Source of the DNA: Larix sibirica
Lineage: Eukaryota > Streptophyta > Pinopsida > Pinales > Pinaceae
DNA length: 23,168 nt
Direction of reading: 5' to 3'
Assembly (NCBI GenBank): GCA_004151065.3
Contig: NWUY0300040536.1
Location: forward strand, 15,875-39,042
Below the pieces are notes generated by a model that was not told the origin of the DNA, made no database searches, and saw only the letters and a program-made list of their open reading frames with translations. Both the position numbers and the translations under genes were made by a program. Below are positions 11,044 to 18,802 of this stretch, piece after piece. Within the stretch, counting starts at the first letter, position 1, and the number at the start of each line of letters is the position of its first letter.

Positions 11044-11202
11044 TCATTGTATAATGGCCCTAATTGTATTGAAGAAAGGTGTTGACTCAATTTGGGATGT
11101 AGATACAAGGCTCGACACAGCTTGGGAAAATTGTGTTTCAAAATTACTAAGAGTTGTGTGATGTTGATTGTTCATAGGATTATTGTTTAATTTATCAGCC
11201 AT
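11044..11202 (-). pseudogene. Probable N-terminal start of gag, cut by a stop
   Basis: A 52-codon frame opens at an ATG at 11202 (MADKLNNNPMNNQHHTT...) and ends at a TGA at 11044. It lies just downstream of the leader hairpin and upstream of the recognisable gag. The Asn/Gln-rich start and position suggest it is the original gag start, separated from the rest by a premature stop. It matches no domain I can name. Confidence 0.4.
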
Positions 11203-11274
11203 CAAACTTTTTCTTCGGGCCCTCCTTCTAGAACCATATGTTGGTCGGGTATTTTGTCAAGTGGCCAACTAAGG

Positions 11275-11334
11275 AAAGACAACCCACACAAAGTGCTTAA
11301 GGCAGCACTTAGTGTGTTTGGGGTAGTTGTCTTT
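11275..11334 (-). repeat. 60-bp imperfect hairpin in the element leader
   Basis: AAAGACAAC at 11275-11283 is exactly complementary to GTTGTCTTT at 11326-11334. Inside it CACAC-AAGTGCT (from 11286) pairs with AGCACTT-GTGTG (to 11316), with a short loop TAAGGC. It lies about 75 bases upstream of the putative gag start in element orientation. It could be a leader RNA structure or the edge of an LTR; the function is unknown. Confidence 0.6.
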
Positions 11335-12236
11335 CACAGGATTAAGGCCCTATTTCCTTTACAAGTTGCTCTCAGAAAGAGAGTCTCGGTTTGATTTTGT
11401 TTTATCTATAATAATCTTCTACTGTTTAAATTGAGTAAAAAACAATTCAATCAAAGTTGGTTGAAACAAATAACACAAATCTATTACATATTAAATATAA
11501 AAAAAAAAAAAAAAATTAGGAGCTACTAAACTACAAAAATATTAGCAAACTTAATCAAATTACTACCTAAAACTATCTTGACTAGGTAGAAATGTTAATG
11601 TTATTCTGAAATCTAAATCTAAAAATAGATATTATTAAAACTAGAACAATAATGCAAAGTTAATCATCTGAGTTAAAAAACAATATAAATACTTGATAAC
11701 ACATTCGATGAAATGACAACTAAATTTAATCATCAAACCACTGTGCAATCATTTAAACAGATTTCACAACAACATACATCCGAGTAATAAAACAGTGATA
11801 TTAGCACACAATTGCAAAGTATATGTATGCCAAATAAAAATAGATATGGAAAATAGAAACATGAGTCTTTATATATATAGGAATAAAATTCAAAAGAACG
11901 AGTTTAAAAGATTGTGGCAGAATTATGTTGAAAAATAGTAATAACAATTACAATTTACTCCTATTCGTTTTGTCCATCCAAGCTCAAATTCCCTCTAACT
12001 TGACAAGACTTTGACTTATATAACCATGGCCCATGACTAACACAATTATGAGTCATTAAACAATTGTAACCACATTTACCCATAATAGATTGTTCGAACA
12101 GACTCATTACATCAGGGATGTTGACACTTAACAATTGTCAACATTAATCATGAACAACATCATAAAAAAGACCACGTATTCAGAAATTTAAGGAATAATT
12201 TATGGTCGATGATTGAGTGTGAAATGGTGGACTTAC
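11335..12236. other. AT-rich stretch without gene
   Basis: No coding frame is supported. The stretch contains a run of 17 A at 11499-11515 and general A/T richness. It should hold the upstream LTR of the minus-strand element if one survives, but I see no match to the tail at 1-1498. Confidence 0.5.
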
Positions 12237-12457
12237 TGGACAATGCCAACCACACAATAACTTTGATCACTATTCAAAACCTTCATAACCAATCCATGCA
12301 ATTCCAGCAACCACTTCAACTGACCTTCGGGAGCGCGAGTATCTTCATATTTATGGAAAATTTGAAAAGAGGATCTCATCATAAATGCATAACGGGTGGT
12401 AGGATCATTTGTGATATTCATTAGAGTCTTTATCATATGAGCAAGCATTTCATGGAC
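12237..12457 (-). CDS. Candidate exon of an unidentified host protein
   Basis: On the minus strand a 73-codon open stretch (VHEMLAHMIKTLMNI..., FQIFHKYEDTRAPEGQL, WLLELHGLVMKVL) is bounded upstream by TTCGTAG|GTCC and downstream by CCA|GTAAGT, a near-consensus donor. It reads as amphipathic helices, like a helical-repeat protein, and lacks the base composition of its AT-rich surroundings. The start is in phase 0 and the end in phase 2. Its phase fits directly after the candidate exon at 16721-16849, with the chromovirus, DUF4283 and ubiquitin remnants in between as intron content. I do not recognise the family. It could also be a captured gene fragment or chance. Confidence 0.35.
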
Positions 12458-12829
12458 CTACGAATTGATCTAGAAGTCAAAGTATCCTAAAAACAAGACA
12501 AAACTGAGATTAACACCTACCAAAACCACAAATTAAATTAAGGTTTGTTCCTCATAGGCATGCCTATTATAATTTAGCAACTGCAAAAATTAAATAAATA
12601 ATGTAATATAAGGATGCCTAAAGAATCTTTGATTCTGTAGGTATCCTAATACAAAAAACTAACTGAANGTTCCAATTCTTCCCTCCTTGAAAATTGCAGA
12701 CCATGAATGTTTATAGCAGATGTTTGGGTGTTTAAAGGTTGTATTAGAGTGTCATGTGTCCTCCCAAGTCCCTCCTTGCACAATTCGAAAACATTTGGAA
12801 GCTTTTGGAACAATTTGTGTATAACATTC
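12458..12829. other. Spacer with an N at 12668
   Basis: AT-rich to 12667, then an N, then somewhat more GC-balanced sequence leading into the chromovirus. The N may be a compressed assembly gap at the boundary of that element. Open frames on both strands here show no recognisable motif. Confidence 0.5.
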
Positions 12830-12869
12830 CTAGGTTCGAAATTGGGTAAATTTGAGCAACTTTGCATAG

Positions 12870-13825
12870 TAGGGATGTTACACAAAACTCATATGTTTGA
12901 CATTGACATGGGGGGCTGTGATATAGTTTTGAGAGATGAATGGCTCGGGACCTTAGGACCAATCACAATGGATTTCAGGGCACTCTCCCTCAGCTTTACT
13001 CAGGTCAAGCACACACATCACCTCCATGTAATTACACCTGGTTCTCCAAAAATTATCTCATCCCACTATATGGAGAAATTGTTGAAGAAAGGCCATTTCG
13101 GTCTCATTGCCAATTCCATGCCATCCAAGGTATGGACACAACCCTCTCAGATCTTCACCCTGGCTTGCAACAGGTTTTCTCCCAATATCAACAAGTTTTT
13201 GAGGGGACCAAGGGTTTACTTCCCTCCCGTGGGGAACACGGCCATGGCATTCCTTTAATTCCAAGTAGTCAACCCCCCAATGTCCGTCCTTATTGCCATC
13301 CTTTTGCCCAAAAGAATGAAATTGAAAAAATCATTCATCAATTATTGTCGACCGGTGTTATTTGTCCTAGCATAAGCCCTTATTCTTCGACAGTGGTTAT
13401 GTTCTTCAAAAGGAAAGGCGATTGGCGTATGTGTCTTGATTTCCAAGCTCTCAATAAAATCACCATCAAAGATAAATTTCCCTTTCCTATCATTGATGAT
13501 CTCTTAAATGAGTTGCAGGGCGCCAAATTCTTTACCAAACGCAACCTTCATTCAAGCTACCATCAAATCAGAGTGAAAGAGGTAGATATACCCAAAGTTG
13601 CTTTCTGTACTGATGAGGATCATTATGAGTTCTTGGTCATGACCTTTAGCCTCTGCTCATGCCCTTTGGCCTCTGCAATGCCCCATCTACTTTTCAAAGC
13701 CTCGTGAATAACATTTTCTGCCCCTTCCTTCGCCATTTTGTCTTGGTTTTCTTCGATGATATCTTGGTCTACAGTCCTACCTGGGAAAGACACCTCCAAC
13801 ATGTTGCTCATACCTTGCAATTATT
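12870..13825 (+). pseudogene. Chromovirus protease end and reverse transcriptase, frameshifted
   Basis: The first frame reads MGGCDIVLRDEWLGTLGPI (12909 on), the conserved C-terminal part of Ty3 protease, then ISSHYMEKLLKKGHFG. After a frame change near 13140 the RT is readable: LPSRGEHGHGIPLIPSSQPP, YCHPFAQKNEIEKII, WRMCLDFQALNKITIKDKFP, IIDDLLNELQGAKFFTK and YHQIRV. Near 13657 the frame shifts again because of a 20-bp tandem duplication, and the catalytic box appears as [10 protein letters not shown] around 13750. The remnant ends abruptly at about 13823 inside the RT. Strong match to the chromovirus type of RT. Confidence 0.88.
13637..13676 (+). repeat. 20-bp tandem duplication inside RT
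   Basis: TCATGACCTTTAGCCTCTGC (13637-13656) is followed directly by TCATGCCCTTTGGCCTCTGC (13657-13676), with two mismatches. It encodes the MPFGLC motif twice in different frames, so the duplication itself produces a +20 frameshift just before the catalytic FFDD box. Confidence 0.9.
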
Positions 13826-13954
13826 ATAGGACCAACAGTACTCAGTTGAATCTCAGCACAGCATATCACCCTTGAATGAATGGTCAGATAGAAGCAGTCA
13901 ATAAGTGCTTGGAAACCTAGTTGCGATGCTTTGCGTCGAGCAAGCCACACCAAT

Positions 13955-13955
13955 N
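13955..13955. other. Single N inside integrase remnant
   Basis: The residues before (CFASSKPHQ-like) and after (STKMTPYEAVY) the N are not adjacent in related integrases; roughly 15 residues with Trp- and Tyr-rich sequence normally lie between. The N therefore probably hides a gap of about 45 bases rather than a single uncertain base. Confidence 0.6.
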
Positions 13956-14105
13956 GTTCCACCAAAATGACACCATATGAAGCAGTCTACGACCAAAAAC
14001 CCTTATCACCAATTTCCTATCTACCAAGTACCTCCCAAGTTCAGGCAATGGACAACACACTCCACACTAGAGCTAACATTCTTCGCATCCTTAAAGACAA
14101 ACTGA

Positions 14106-14366
14106 TTATGGCTCAAAACATAATCAAGCAACAAGCATATCAACATCACTCTGAGTGCTCCTTTGAAGCTGGGGATCAGTGTTTCTTTAACTCCAACCGT
14201 ATAAACATACATCTCGCAAGGCCCATCTCCATCAATTATGGCTCAAAAGCATAATGAAGCAACAAGCATATTAACATCGCTCTGAGCGCTCCTTTGAAGT
14301 TGGGGATCAATGTTTCTTCGACTCCAACCGTATAAAAAGACATCTCTCAAGGCCCATCTCCATCAA
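14106..14366 (+). repeat. 130-bp tandem duplication inside integrase
   Basis: The stretch from TTATGGCTCAAAACATAAT (14106 on) to GGCCCATCTCCATCAA (ending 14235) is repeated from 14236 to 14366 at about 90% identity, with one single-base indel. It covers the FEAGDQ segment upstream of the GPY domain. The divergence between copies shows the duplication is old. Confidence 0.88.
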
Positions 14367-14725
14367 AGTTTGCTCTGAAGTTCTATGGCCCCTACACAAT
14401 CCTCTAGGGCATTGGACAGGTGGCCTATGAACTCGCTCTACCATACCACTCCAAGATTCACCCCGTCTTCCACATTTCTTGCCTCAAAAAAGTGGTGGGG
14501 TCTAATTGTAAAATTCAAACCAATTTACAAGAACTGGATGAGGAAGGCCCCATTTGGCTTCAGTCGACTGTAGTATTGGCCTCCGGTGAAGACAATTACG
14601 TAGACGCACAATCAAAGAAGTTTGGATTCAGTGGAAATATATGCTGCCAAAAGATGCCACTTGGGAGCAAGCTGACATTTTACAACAATTTTTGCACCTT
14701 CAGCGTTGAGGACAATATTGCTTTT

Positions 14726-14734
14726 GAAGGGGGA
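14726..14734 (+). promoter_or_regulatory. Polypurine tract of the chromovirus
   Basis: GAAGGGGGA directly precedes the TG that begins the presumed 3' LTR. It is the expected primer site for plus-strand DNA synthesis. Position after the chromodomain and before TGACATATT supports the call. Confidence 0.7.
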
Positions 14735-15130
14735 TGACATATTAGGGTCCTACCCTAAGCAGCCTTACTCTAAGAGCTTAGTCACACACTATATAAGGCC
14801 ATATCTTTGAAATAAGTCCAAGTAGGTTAGTGTTCATCACTCAATGTAAAAAAGGTCTCTTTATTAATTAAGACCCACTAGGAAGTTGTATTTTGACCAT
14901 GTCAAGTAGTTAGGGTTTTGGATATTTAAGCATATTTAAAGATCTTCAAGGCTATGAAGAGTTTGGTTGAGAATTATTGTAATGGAGGACTTCTCAAGTG
15001 AATGGTCGCCTTACCACAAGAGGCCTATGAACATTGTTTCTCATAATATAAAAGCTCTTTTCCTGGCATATTATCTTTATCGTGTCTCGTGTTTCTAGTT
15101 CTTTTCTACATATTATAGTTTATTGCATCC
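14735..15130 (+). repeat. Probable 3' LTR of the chromovirus, right end uncertain
   Basis: It starts with TGACATATTAGGG right after the polypurine tract. A TATATAAGG box at 14790-14798 would be the LTR promoter. The sequence resembles plant chromovirus LTRs in layout, but no second LTR exists in the window, so the end near 15130 is an estimate. Confidence 0.6.
14790..14798 (+). promoter_or_regulatory. TATA box in the chromovirus LTR
   Basis: TATATAAGG, 55 bases inside the presumed LTR start, is where the U3 promoter is expected. Only the motif supports it. Confidence 0.45.
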
Positions 15131-15392
15131 TAATAATTCTATAATTTGTTTGATATCTAAGTTTCAGGGGTAAAGAACACCACAAAAATTGCTTGAAAAG
15201 ATAGGAGGGTTAGAACATGAGAGCAATGAAGGACATACAAAATTTTAGCTACCCAAGGGAGTGAGGGATGTAGATGTTGGGAGCAACATTATATACCGAG
15301 AACACCATTATTGAGATGGGAAACCCATTGATACATCCAGTTCTTAAGATATAAAAATCTACAACCTAATATCATTCCCTGATACATTGAAA

Positions 15393-16205
15393 TCAAAAGG
15401 GATTCTTCTTGGTCTTCGTTTCTAATTCTTTCCACCAAGCAATTTTGATATTCTTTTGTTTATTAGGTTGAGAAACCGTTGCATTTGGCCAAGAAATCAC
15501 CACATGCCCATGCTCAAAACAAAGTCTGCAATGAAAGCTATGAGTTCATAATCTGGTAGTGTCCTTTTGTAGTTCTCACACTCCATAATAATTTAATTAG
15601 GAAGACCTTTCTCAAATCTGCATAAATGCAGATTCAGGCATATGTTGAGTAAGCCATTATTCCATTATCTTTGTCCATGGCAATCAACTTGCCCAGAAGA
15701 GTTTCCGTAGTGATCATGTGTTGTATCCCTTGTATTCAAGAGGGCTGCTACGCAATCTCACCCAAATCAAAACTTCTGATAATGTCTCCAAATATTGGTT
15801 GCAGCAAAGGTCCAAACATGGCTTCAAATAAAACCTACTTTATCTAGGAACCAAGGGCTTTTACCAATAGCCCATCAGTGGTCCTCTTCCATGAAGTCCA
15901 AGATGAAAAAAAAAATTGGCAAACAAATGGATCATGATTTGCATTGTCCAGAAAGATCTCAAATAATCAATTAACCACTTTTGAAGTTTGTTTATCAATG
16001 GCCATAAATCATGGAACTTGCAGATTAGCTTGTGTTTCAAAGAATGGTCGTTTTCCTTCTTGACCCATTGAGCATTAAGGTTTAATGTTGAAACTGAAGT
16101 TGCCTTCACACAAAAAGACAAAATAGGGGCCTTCTCAAAAGGCAGAGGAGTAGTTGTTGGAGTTGAACCAGATGCAAAGTTGACTCTTCTCAAGGGTTTT
16201 CCCAA
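15393..16205 (-). pseudogene. DUF4283/zinc-knuckle retroelement protein, broken (LINE ORF1-like)
   Basis: The open piece 16205-15861 contains WVKKENDHSLKHKLICKFHDLWPLINKLQKWL, shown here as the start of a DUF4283-type fold, and HGRGPLMGYW. The rest is read in changing frames toward 15393: KPW-like and LPLEYKGYN-like words, IICIYADL-like and IIMECENYKR-like words, and at 15501-15538 FHCRLCFEHGHV, which fits the C..C....H zinc knuckle that follows DUF4283. It ends in IKIAWWKELETK near 15410. In plants this domain pair is common in LINE ORF1 and domesticated derivatives. There is no reverse transcriptase nearby. Domain call is good; the source element is inferred. Confidence 0.65.
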
Positions 16206-16305
16206 CCGAAGAAGGGTATCCTTGCAAGAGATTTATTTATCCTTAGTATCCCCTGCAGAGGGAGGCTTTTGAAACCACAGTGGCCGACGCTATCCCTTTG
16301 CTAGT

Positions 16306-16524
16306 TCATCCACGGAGACAGAGCACCAGTTGCAAGGTTGACTCCTTTTGAACGTTGTAATCAGCCAGCATGTGACCAGTTGCTTGCTAGCAAAGATCAG
16401 CCTTTGTTGGTTCGGAGGGATTCCCACCTTGCCTTGAATCTTTGCCTTTCACTATGACCATGGAGACAATGCACTCCATCTCCAGGGTAATACTTTTACC
16501 AGAAAGGGTTTTCACAAAGATCTG
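16306..16524 (-). pseudogene. Ubiquitin pseudogene, single full-length unit
   Basis: The minus strand reads QIFVKTLSGKSITLEMEC (residues 2-19 of ubiquitin, with T-to-S changes), then after a frameshift KAKIQGKVGIPPNQQRLIF and ASKQL, and after a second frameshift LADYNVQKESTLQLVLCLRG followed by TGA at 16308-16306. The span, about 73 codons, equals one ubiquitin unit. It ends LRG-stop rather than RLRGG. The first part is in frame with an ORF that starts at 16596 (MDYGGGGKANQEHG...), so 24 unidentified residues precede it. Two frameshifts and the lost terminal Gly show it is not functional. Confidence 0.92.
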
Positions 16525-16720
16525 TTGGGATGATTGGGGGTCATACCTTGTCCTACCATGCTCTTGATTGGCCTTTCCACCACCACCGTAATCCATGCCC
16601 CATAATTTATTTCAGACATTTTGTCGGATAGCTAGCTGGCCATTGCCATCCTCTAGACATCAGCATGCTAATTGAAATGCAGAAAGAATGTCGAATGTCG
16701 ATGAACAGATGAATGAATAC
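16525..16720 (-). other. Unidentified lead of the ubiquitin frame and spacer
   Basis: Codons from an ATG at 16596 (MDYGGGGK, GRTRYDPQSSQ) run into the ubiquitin pseudogene. I do not recognise them. The rest up to the donor-like site at 16720 has no supported function. Confidence 0.4.
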
Positions 16721-16849
16721 CAGATCAGAGTAGGCATATAAACCAGCAACCATCGCCTTTGTTGGATGAGCCTCTATAGTCTTGACCAGCCCGAAGTCTG
16801 CAGGCTCGTGAAGCTTTGCCATGGCATGTGCAGCTTGAACAAACGCCGT
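16721..16849 (-). CDS. Candidate exon of an unidentified host protein
   Basis: A 43-codon stretch (TAFVQAAHAMAKLHEP, FGLVKTIEAHPTKAMVAGL, ending YAYSDL) reads like helical-repeat protein. Upstream stands CTTAGAG|ACG, which can serve as an acceptor in phase 0 (or TAG|AG two bases earlier); downstream CTG|GTATTC is a weak donor. It ends in phase 0, matching the phase-0 start at 12457. Composition is richer in G and C than the flanks. The family is not recognised, and coding status rests only on open frame, composition and splice-like ends. Confidence 0.35.
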
Positions 16850-16851
16850 CT

Positions 16852-17280
16852 CTAAGTTTTCTCACCAAAATACTTCCAAAGCACTAACCAACTAAGAATA
16901 AAATGCTTTGCGATCAGTGTAAGAAAAACCTTGTCCACATCACATTGTGCCCACTTTATTTTATTTTGCTACGGATATAGATGTAATCAAACCAAACTCT
17001 GCAATGAATTTTGAAAGGTTATGTGGGAGTGCCTTTGGGAATGGTAAGTAGGACACATATTCTAGGACGAGTGAGTTTCAAATGTTCTGTGCGCAATATT
17101 ATCTTTTACATGTATATATAAAGGGATAAGTTTCTTGGCTCGGTCAATAACGGAAGAGAAGGGTAAAGTGAAATTGTAACTCAGTCTGAGTAAGTGGGAG
17201 CAACGTGGAGAATTAAATACAGAGCCAAGAGTGTAAGGAAATACATAAGACTGTGCAAGAAGGGGTACTCGTTGAAATAC
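16852..17280. other. Presumed intron or spacer
   Basis: AT-rich on the minus strand after a GAG|GTATTT donor-like site at 17280. An open frame continues through 17062 but loses any recognisable character after the donor. Nothing else is supported. Confidence 0.35.
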
Positions 17281-17408
17281 CTCTGTATGCCGCCGTGAAA
17301 TGCCTTCAACCTTTAACACGAAGGAAGGGCTTTTAACTTCGGTTCCAAAGATTCGCTGCTTCAGATCTTTCACTTCAATTATCTTGACCGTAAGACGGTA
17401 TGAACTGG
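17281..17408 (-). CDS. Candidate exon with C2-like beta-strand pattern
   Basis: A 42-codon stretch reads SSYRLTVKIIEVKDLKQRIFG... PSFVLKVEGISRRHTE. The alternation LTVKIIEVKDL...PSFVLKVEG resembles the first strands of a C2 domain, but the calcium-binding Asp loop (SDPYV) is not there, so this is only a resemblance. On the minus strand CACAG|CC can act as acceptor (phase 1) and GAG|GTATTT as donor (phase 0). An alternative acceptor lies 13 bases upstream (GCAG|GTGAC). The phase fits the candidate exon at 17671-17863. Confidence 0.35.
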
Positions 17409-17670
17409 CTGTGCATGTCACCTGCATATTGAATCGATCTATGCATTTAAAGAAACAAAATTTATATCTACTCCATAAATAACAGTAACGCTTTCGTGGA
17501 TCTCAATTTCAAGATTTCTATCACCTTCATGAGAACCATAACCATAACGCTTCTTCCCTTGCAAAGTTGTTATAAGGGAAGCAAGCATAATCAAGTAAGG
17601 TTTTCAAATAGGAATGCTGCGCAAGCACCCAGAGAAAAAGTCTGTGGAAATATTAAAAGCAAGGAAATAC

Positions 17671-17863
17671 CGCCATAACTAATTTCAATTTGGCGGCTTA
17701 AAAGAGTCATTAGATCATATGGGGATGGATCTTGAGGAGTGGAAACCTGAGCTGCATTGGAACTCGCCGCGATAGCGCTAAGGCCGTAGCTTGGCTCCGT
17801 GCTTTGCCCTGTCGAAACTGTTCTTTGAATTTTCGACTTTTCTTTATTTCTCGGCCAGTACAT
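17671..17863 (-). CDS. Candidate first coding exon of an unidentified host protein
   Basis: The ATG at 17863 is the first after an in-frame TAG. It opens 64 codons: basic start (MYWPRNKEKSKIQR), Ser/Ala/Thr-rich middle (GLSAIAASSNAAQVSTPQ), then DPSPYDLMTLLSRQIEISYG, which looks like ordered protein. The exon would end at GGCG|GTATTT (phase 1), matching the following acceptor at 17408. Local G+C is higher than in the flanks. No family recognised; an alternative frame (17904-17710) is likely a shadow. Confidence 0.35.
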
Positions 17864-18654
17864 GTTTGAAACAGTTGTCTACGAATTCTTTTCTCCACTA
17901 GCACTCCCCCGACCCAGTCTCCTTCGCATGAGCCGAATGGCTAGTTAAGAAGCTGCAAACTTTCCAGTTTCAGACGATTTCATGACTTAAGACGTCTTTC
18001 GAGACTTGTTCAAACCAAATGTCGCTTTCGGAGTCAATCGATGGGACGTTGCTGCCTCGATATGCTTAACAGAGGTGCCGTCGTTAAGGGCAATCGTTTA
18101 ATGATTGTGTGAAAGCGATGAATAATGAATAGACGGAGGTTGTATCTAGGTAACGTTTATCCACCATGTACAAGGTAAATGGACAAACAATGAATAGACA
18201 GGTTGGAAGTAGGAAACATCTATTCACCCTGCATAAGACTGTTCACGGTAATATTCCCAAAAGACTTTCACATCATCACATAGGGCTCGGACTTTGTTCA
18301 ACTGAGAATGAAGGTTTACCCTAGGCAAGGAATTCTGCCCTACTAAGCTGGTTCCGAAATTGCGGTATTGAAATAACTGTAGGTACATATCTATAAAAAT
18401 AATTGTAGCTTCGCCCTGGCATAGTCAAATATGTCACAGTCCATCTTTCTGTGCTGTAGAATCCTTGGTAATTTAATTGAGGGACATATCTGTGAAAAGT
18501 AATTGCAGCTTCGCTAGGGCATATTCTAAACGGTCACAAATCACCTTTATGTACTGGAAGATTCTTTGGTAGTATATAAGGTAGTCCATGGAAACATAGG
18601 AAGAACGTAGAATTCTTCCGTTTATAGTGAAGGCACTCAAAGAATTCCTCCGAG
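17864..18654. other. Upstream region with two imperfect repeat dimers
   Basis: No coding frame. It would be the promoter side of the minus-strand candidate gene. It holds a dimer of about 65 bp (AATGAATAGAC at 18124 and 18189, followed by similar words with CTATTCACC/TTTATCCACC) and a dimer of about 99 bp (ACATATCTATAAAAATAATTG at 18385 and ACATATCTGTGAAAAGTAATTG at 18484, each followed by AGCTTCGC...GGCATA). Confidence 0.55.
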
Positions 18655-18802
18655 AAAATCTGTGTTTATTTAAGGCACTGTTGAGAACTTATCAGGTCCT
18701 CATAAAATTTGTGTTTATTTAAGGCACTGTAGAGAACTTATCAAGTCCTCATAAAATTTGTGTTTATTTAAGGCACCGTAGAGAACTTATCAAGTCCTCA
18801 TA
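18655..18802. repeat. 49-bp tandem repeat, three copies
   Basis: TGTGTTTATTTAAGGCAC begins at 18661, 18710 and 18759, each unit ending GAGAACTTATC(A/G)AGTCCTCATA. Copies 2 and 3 differ at one or two bases; copy 1 is slightly more diverged. The third copy is cut at GATGACAA. Confidence 0.95.

Larger units (their letters stand above)
1..11240 (-). mobile_element. Degenerate Ty3/gypsy retrotransposon, Tat/Ogre-like, with internal duplication
   Basis: On the minus strand, protein remnants appear in the order gag, protease, extra RNase H, reverse transcriptase, Ty3 RNase H, integrase. Gag, protease, integrase after RT and the style of the RT motifs (MPF, YLDDVT, SFLGKINFVRRF) place it in Ty3/gypsy; the second RNase H is the hallmark of the plant Tat group. 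Every domain is split by frameshifts or stops, so the copy is dead. The RT-to-tail half occurs twice (502-3815 and 4044-7357). Outer limits are approximate: no matching pair of long terminal repeats and no convincing primer binding site could be recognised, so both ends may be truncated. The family call is firm, the lineage within Ty3 is likely, and the boundaries are weak. Confidence 0.85.
13826..14716 (+). pseudogene. Chromovirus integrase end and chromodomain remains
   Basis: The readable remnant starts with STQLNLSTAYHP then a TGA, GQIEAVNKCLET and a TAG, the region around the third catalytic residue of integrase (YHPQ.DGQ.E family motif). After an N at 13955 it continues STKMTPYEAVYDQKPLSPISY, TLHTRANILRILKD and FEAGDQCFF. 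A 130-bp duplication follows, then FYGPYTIL, QVAYELALPYHSKIHPVFHISCLKK (GPF/GPY domain), and in a shifted frame the chromodomain end ATWEQADILQQF near 14660-14690. All parts carry stops. Confidence 0.88.
12830..15130 (+). mobile_element. Truncated Ty3/gypsy chromovirus remnant
   Basis: On the plus strand, a protease end, RT, integrase end, chromodomain remains, polypurine tract and LTR start follow in the order expected of a chromovirus. The 5' LTR, gag and most of protease are missing, and RNase H plus the integrase N-terminal and core domains are deleted. It carries two internal tandem duplications, several stops and an N gap. It is oriented opposite to the Tat-like element and unrelated to it in sequence. 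The right end is uncertain because no second LTR is available for comparison. Confidence 0.85.

Noticed and set aside
11220-11250. TGGTTCTAGAAGGAGGGCC on the minus strand as a primer binding site after ACATA
   Set aside because: The position would suit, but I cannot match it to the 3' end of a known plant tRNA and no LTR pair supports it.
11499-11515. A17 run as the tail of a retroposed sequence
   Set aside because: No upstream gene-like sequence on the plus strand and no flanking duplication; probably a simple A run.
12209-12424. Plus-strand 71-codon open frame
   Set aside because: Antisense to the candidate exon at 12237-12457, which has better splice-like borders and composition.
12646-12962. 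Minus-strand open frames of 72-79 codons
   Set aside because: Antisense to the chromovirus protease end; no motif and one contains the N.
17062-17280. Continuation of the 121-codon minus frame past the donor-like site
   Set aside because: Sequence loses coding character after GAG|GTATTT and reads as intron.
17496-17678. Plus-strand 60-codon frame
   Set aside because: No motif; overlaps the presumed intron of the minus-strand candidate gene.
18655-18802. CRISPR-like array
   Set aside because: The repeats are head to tail without unique spacers and the genome is a plant's.
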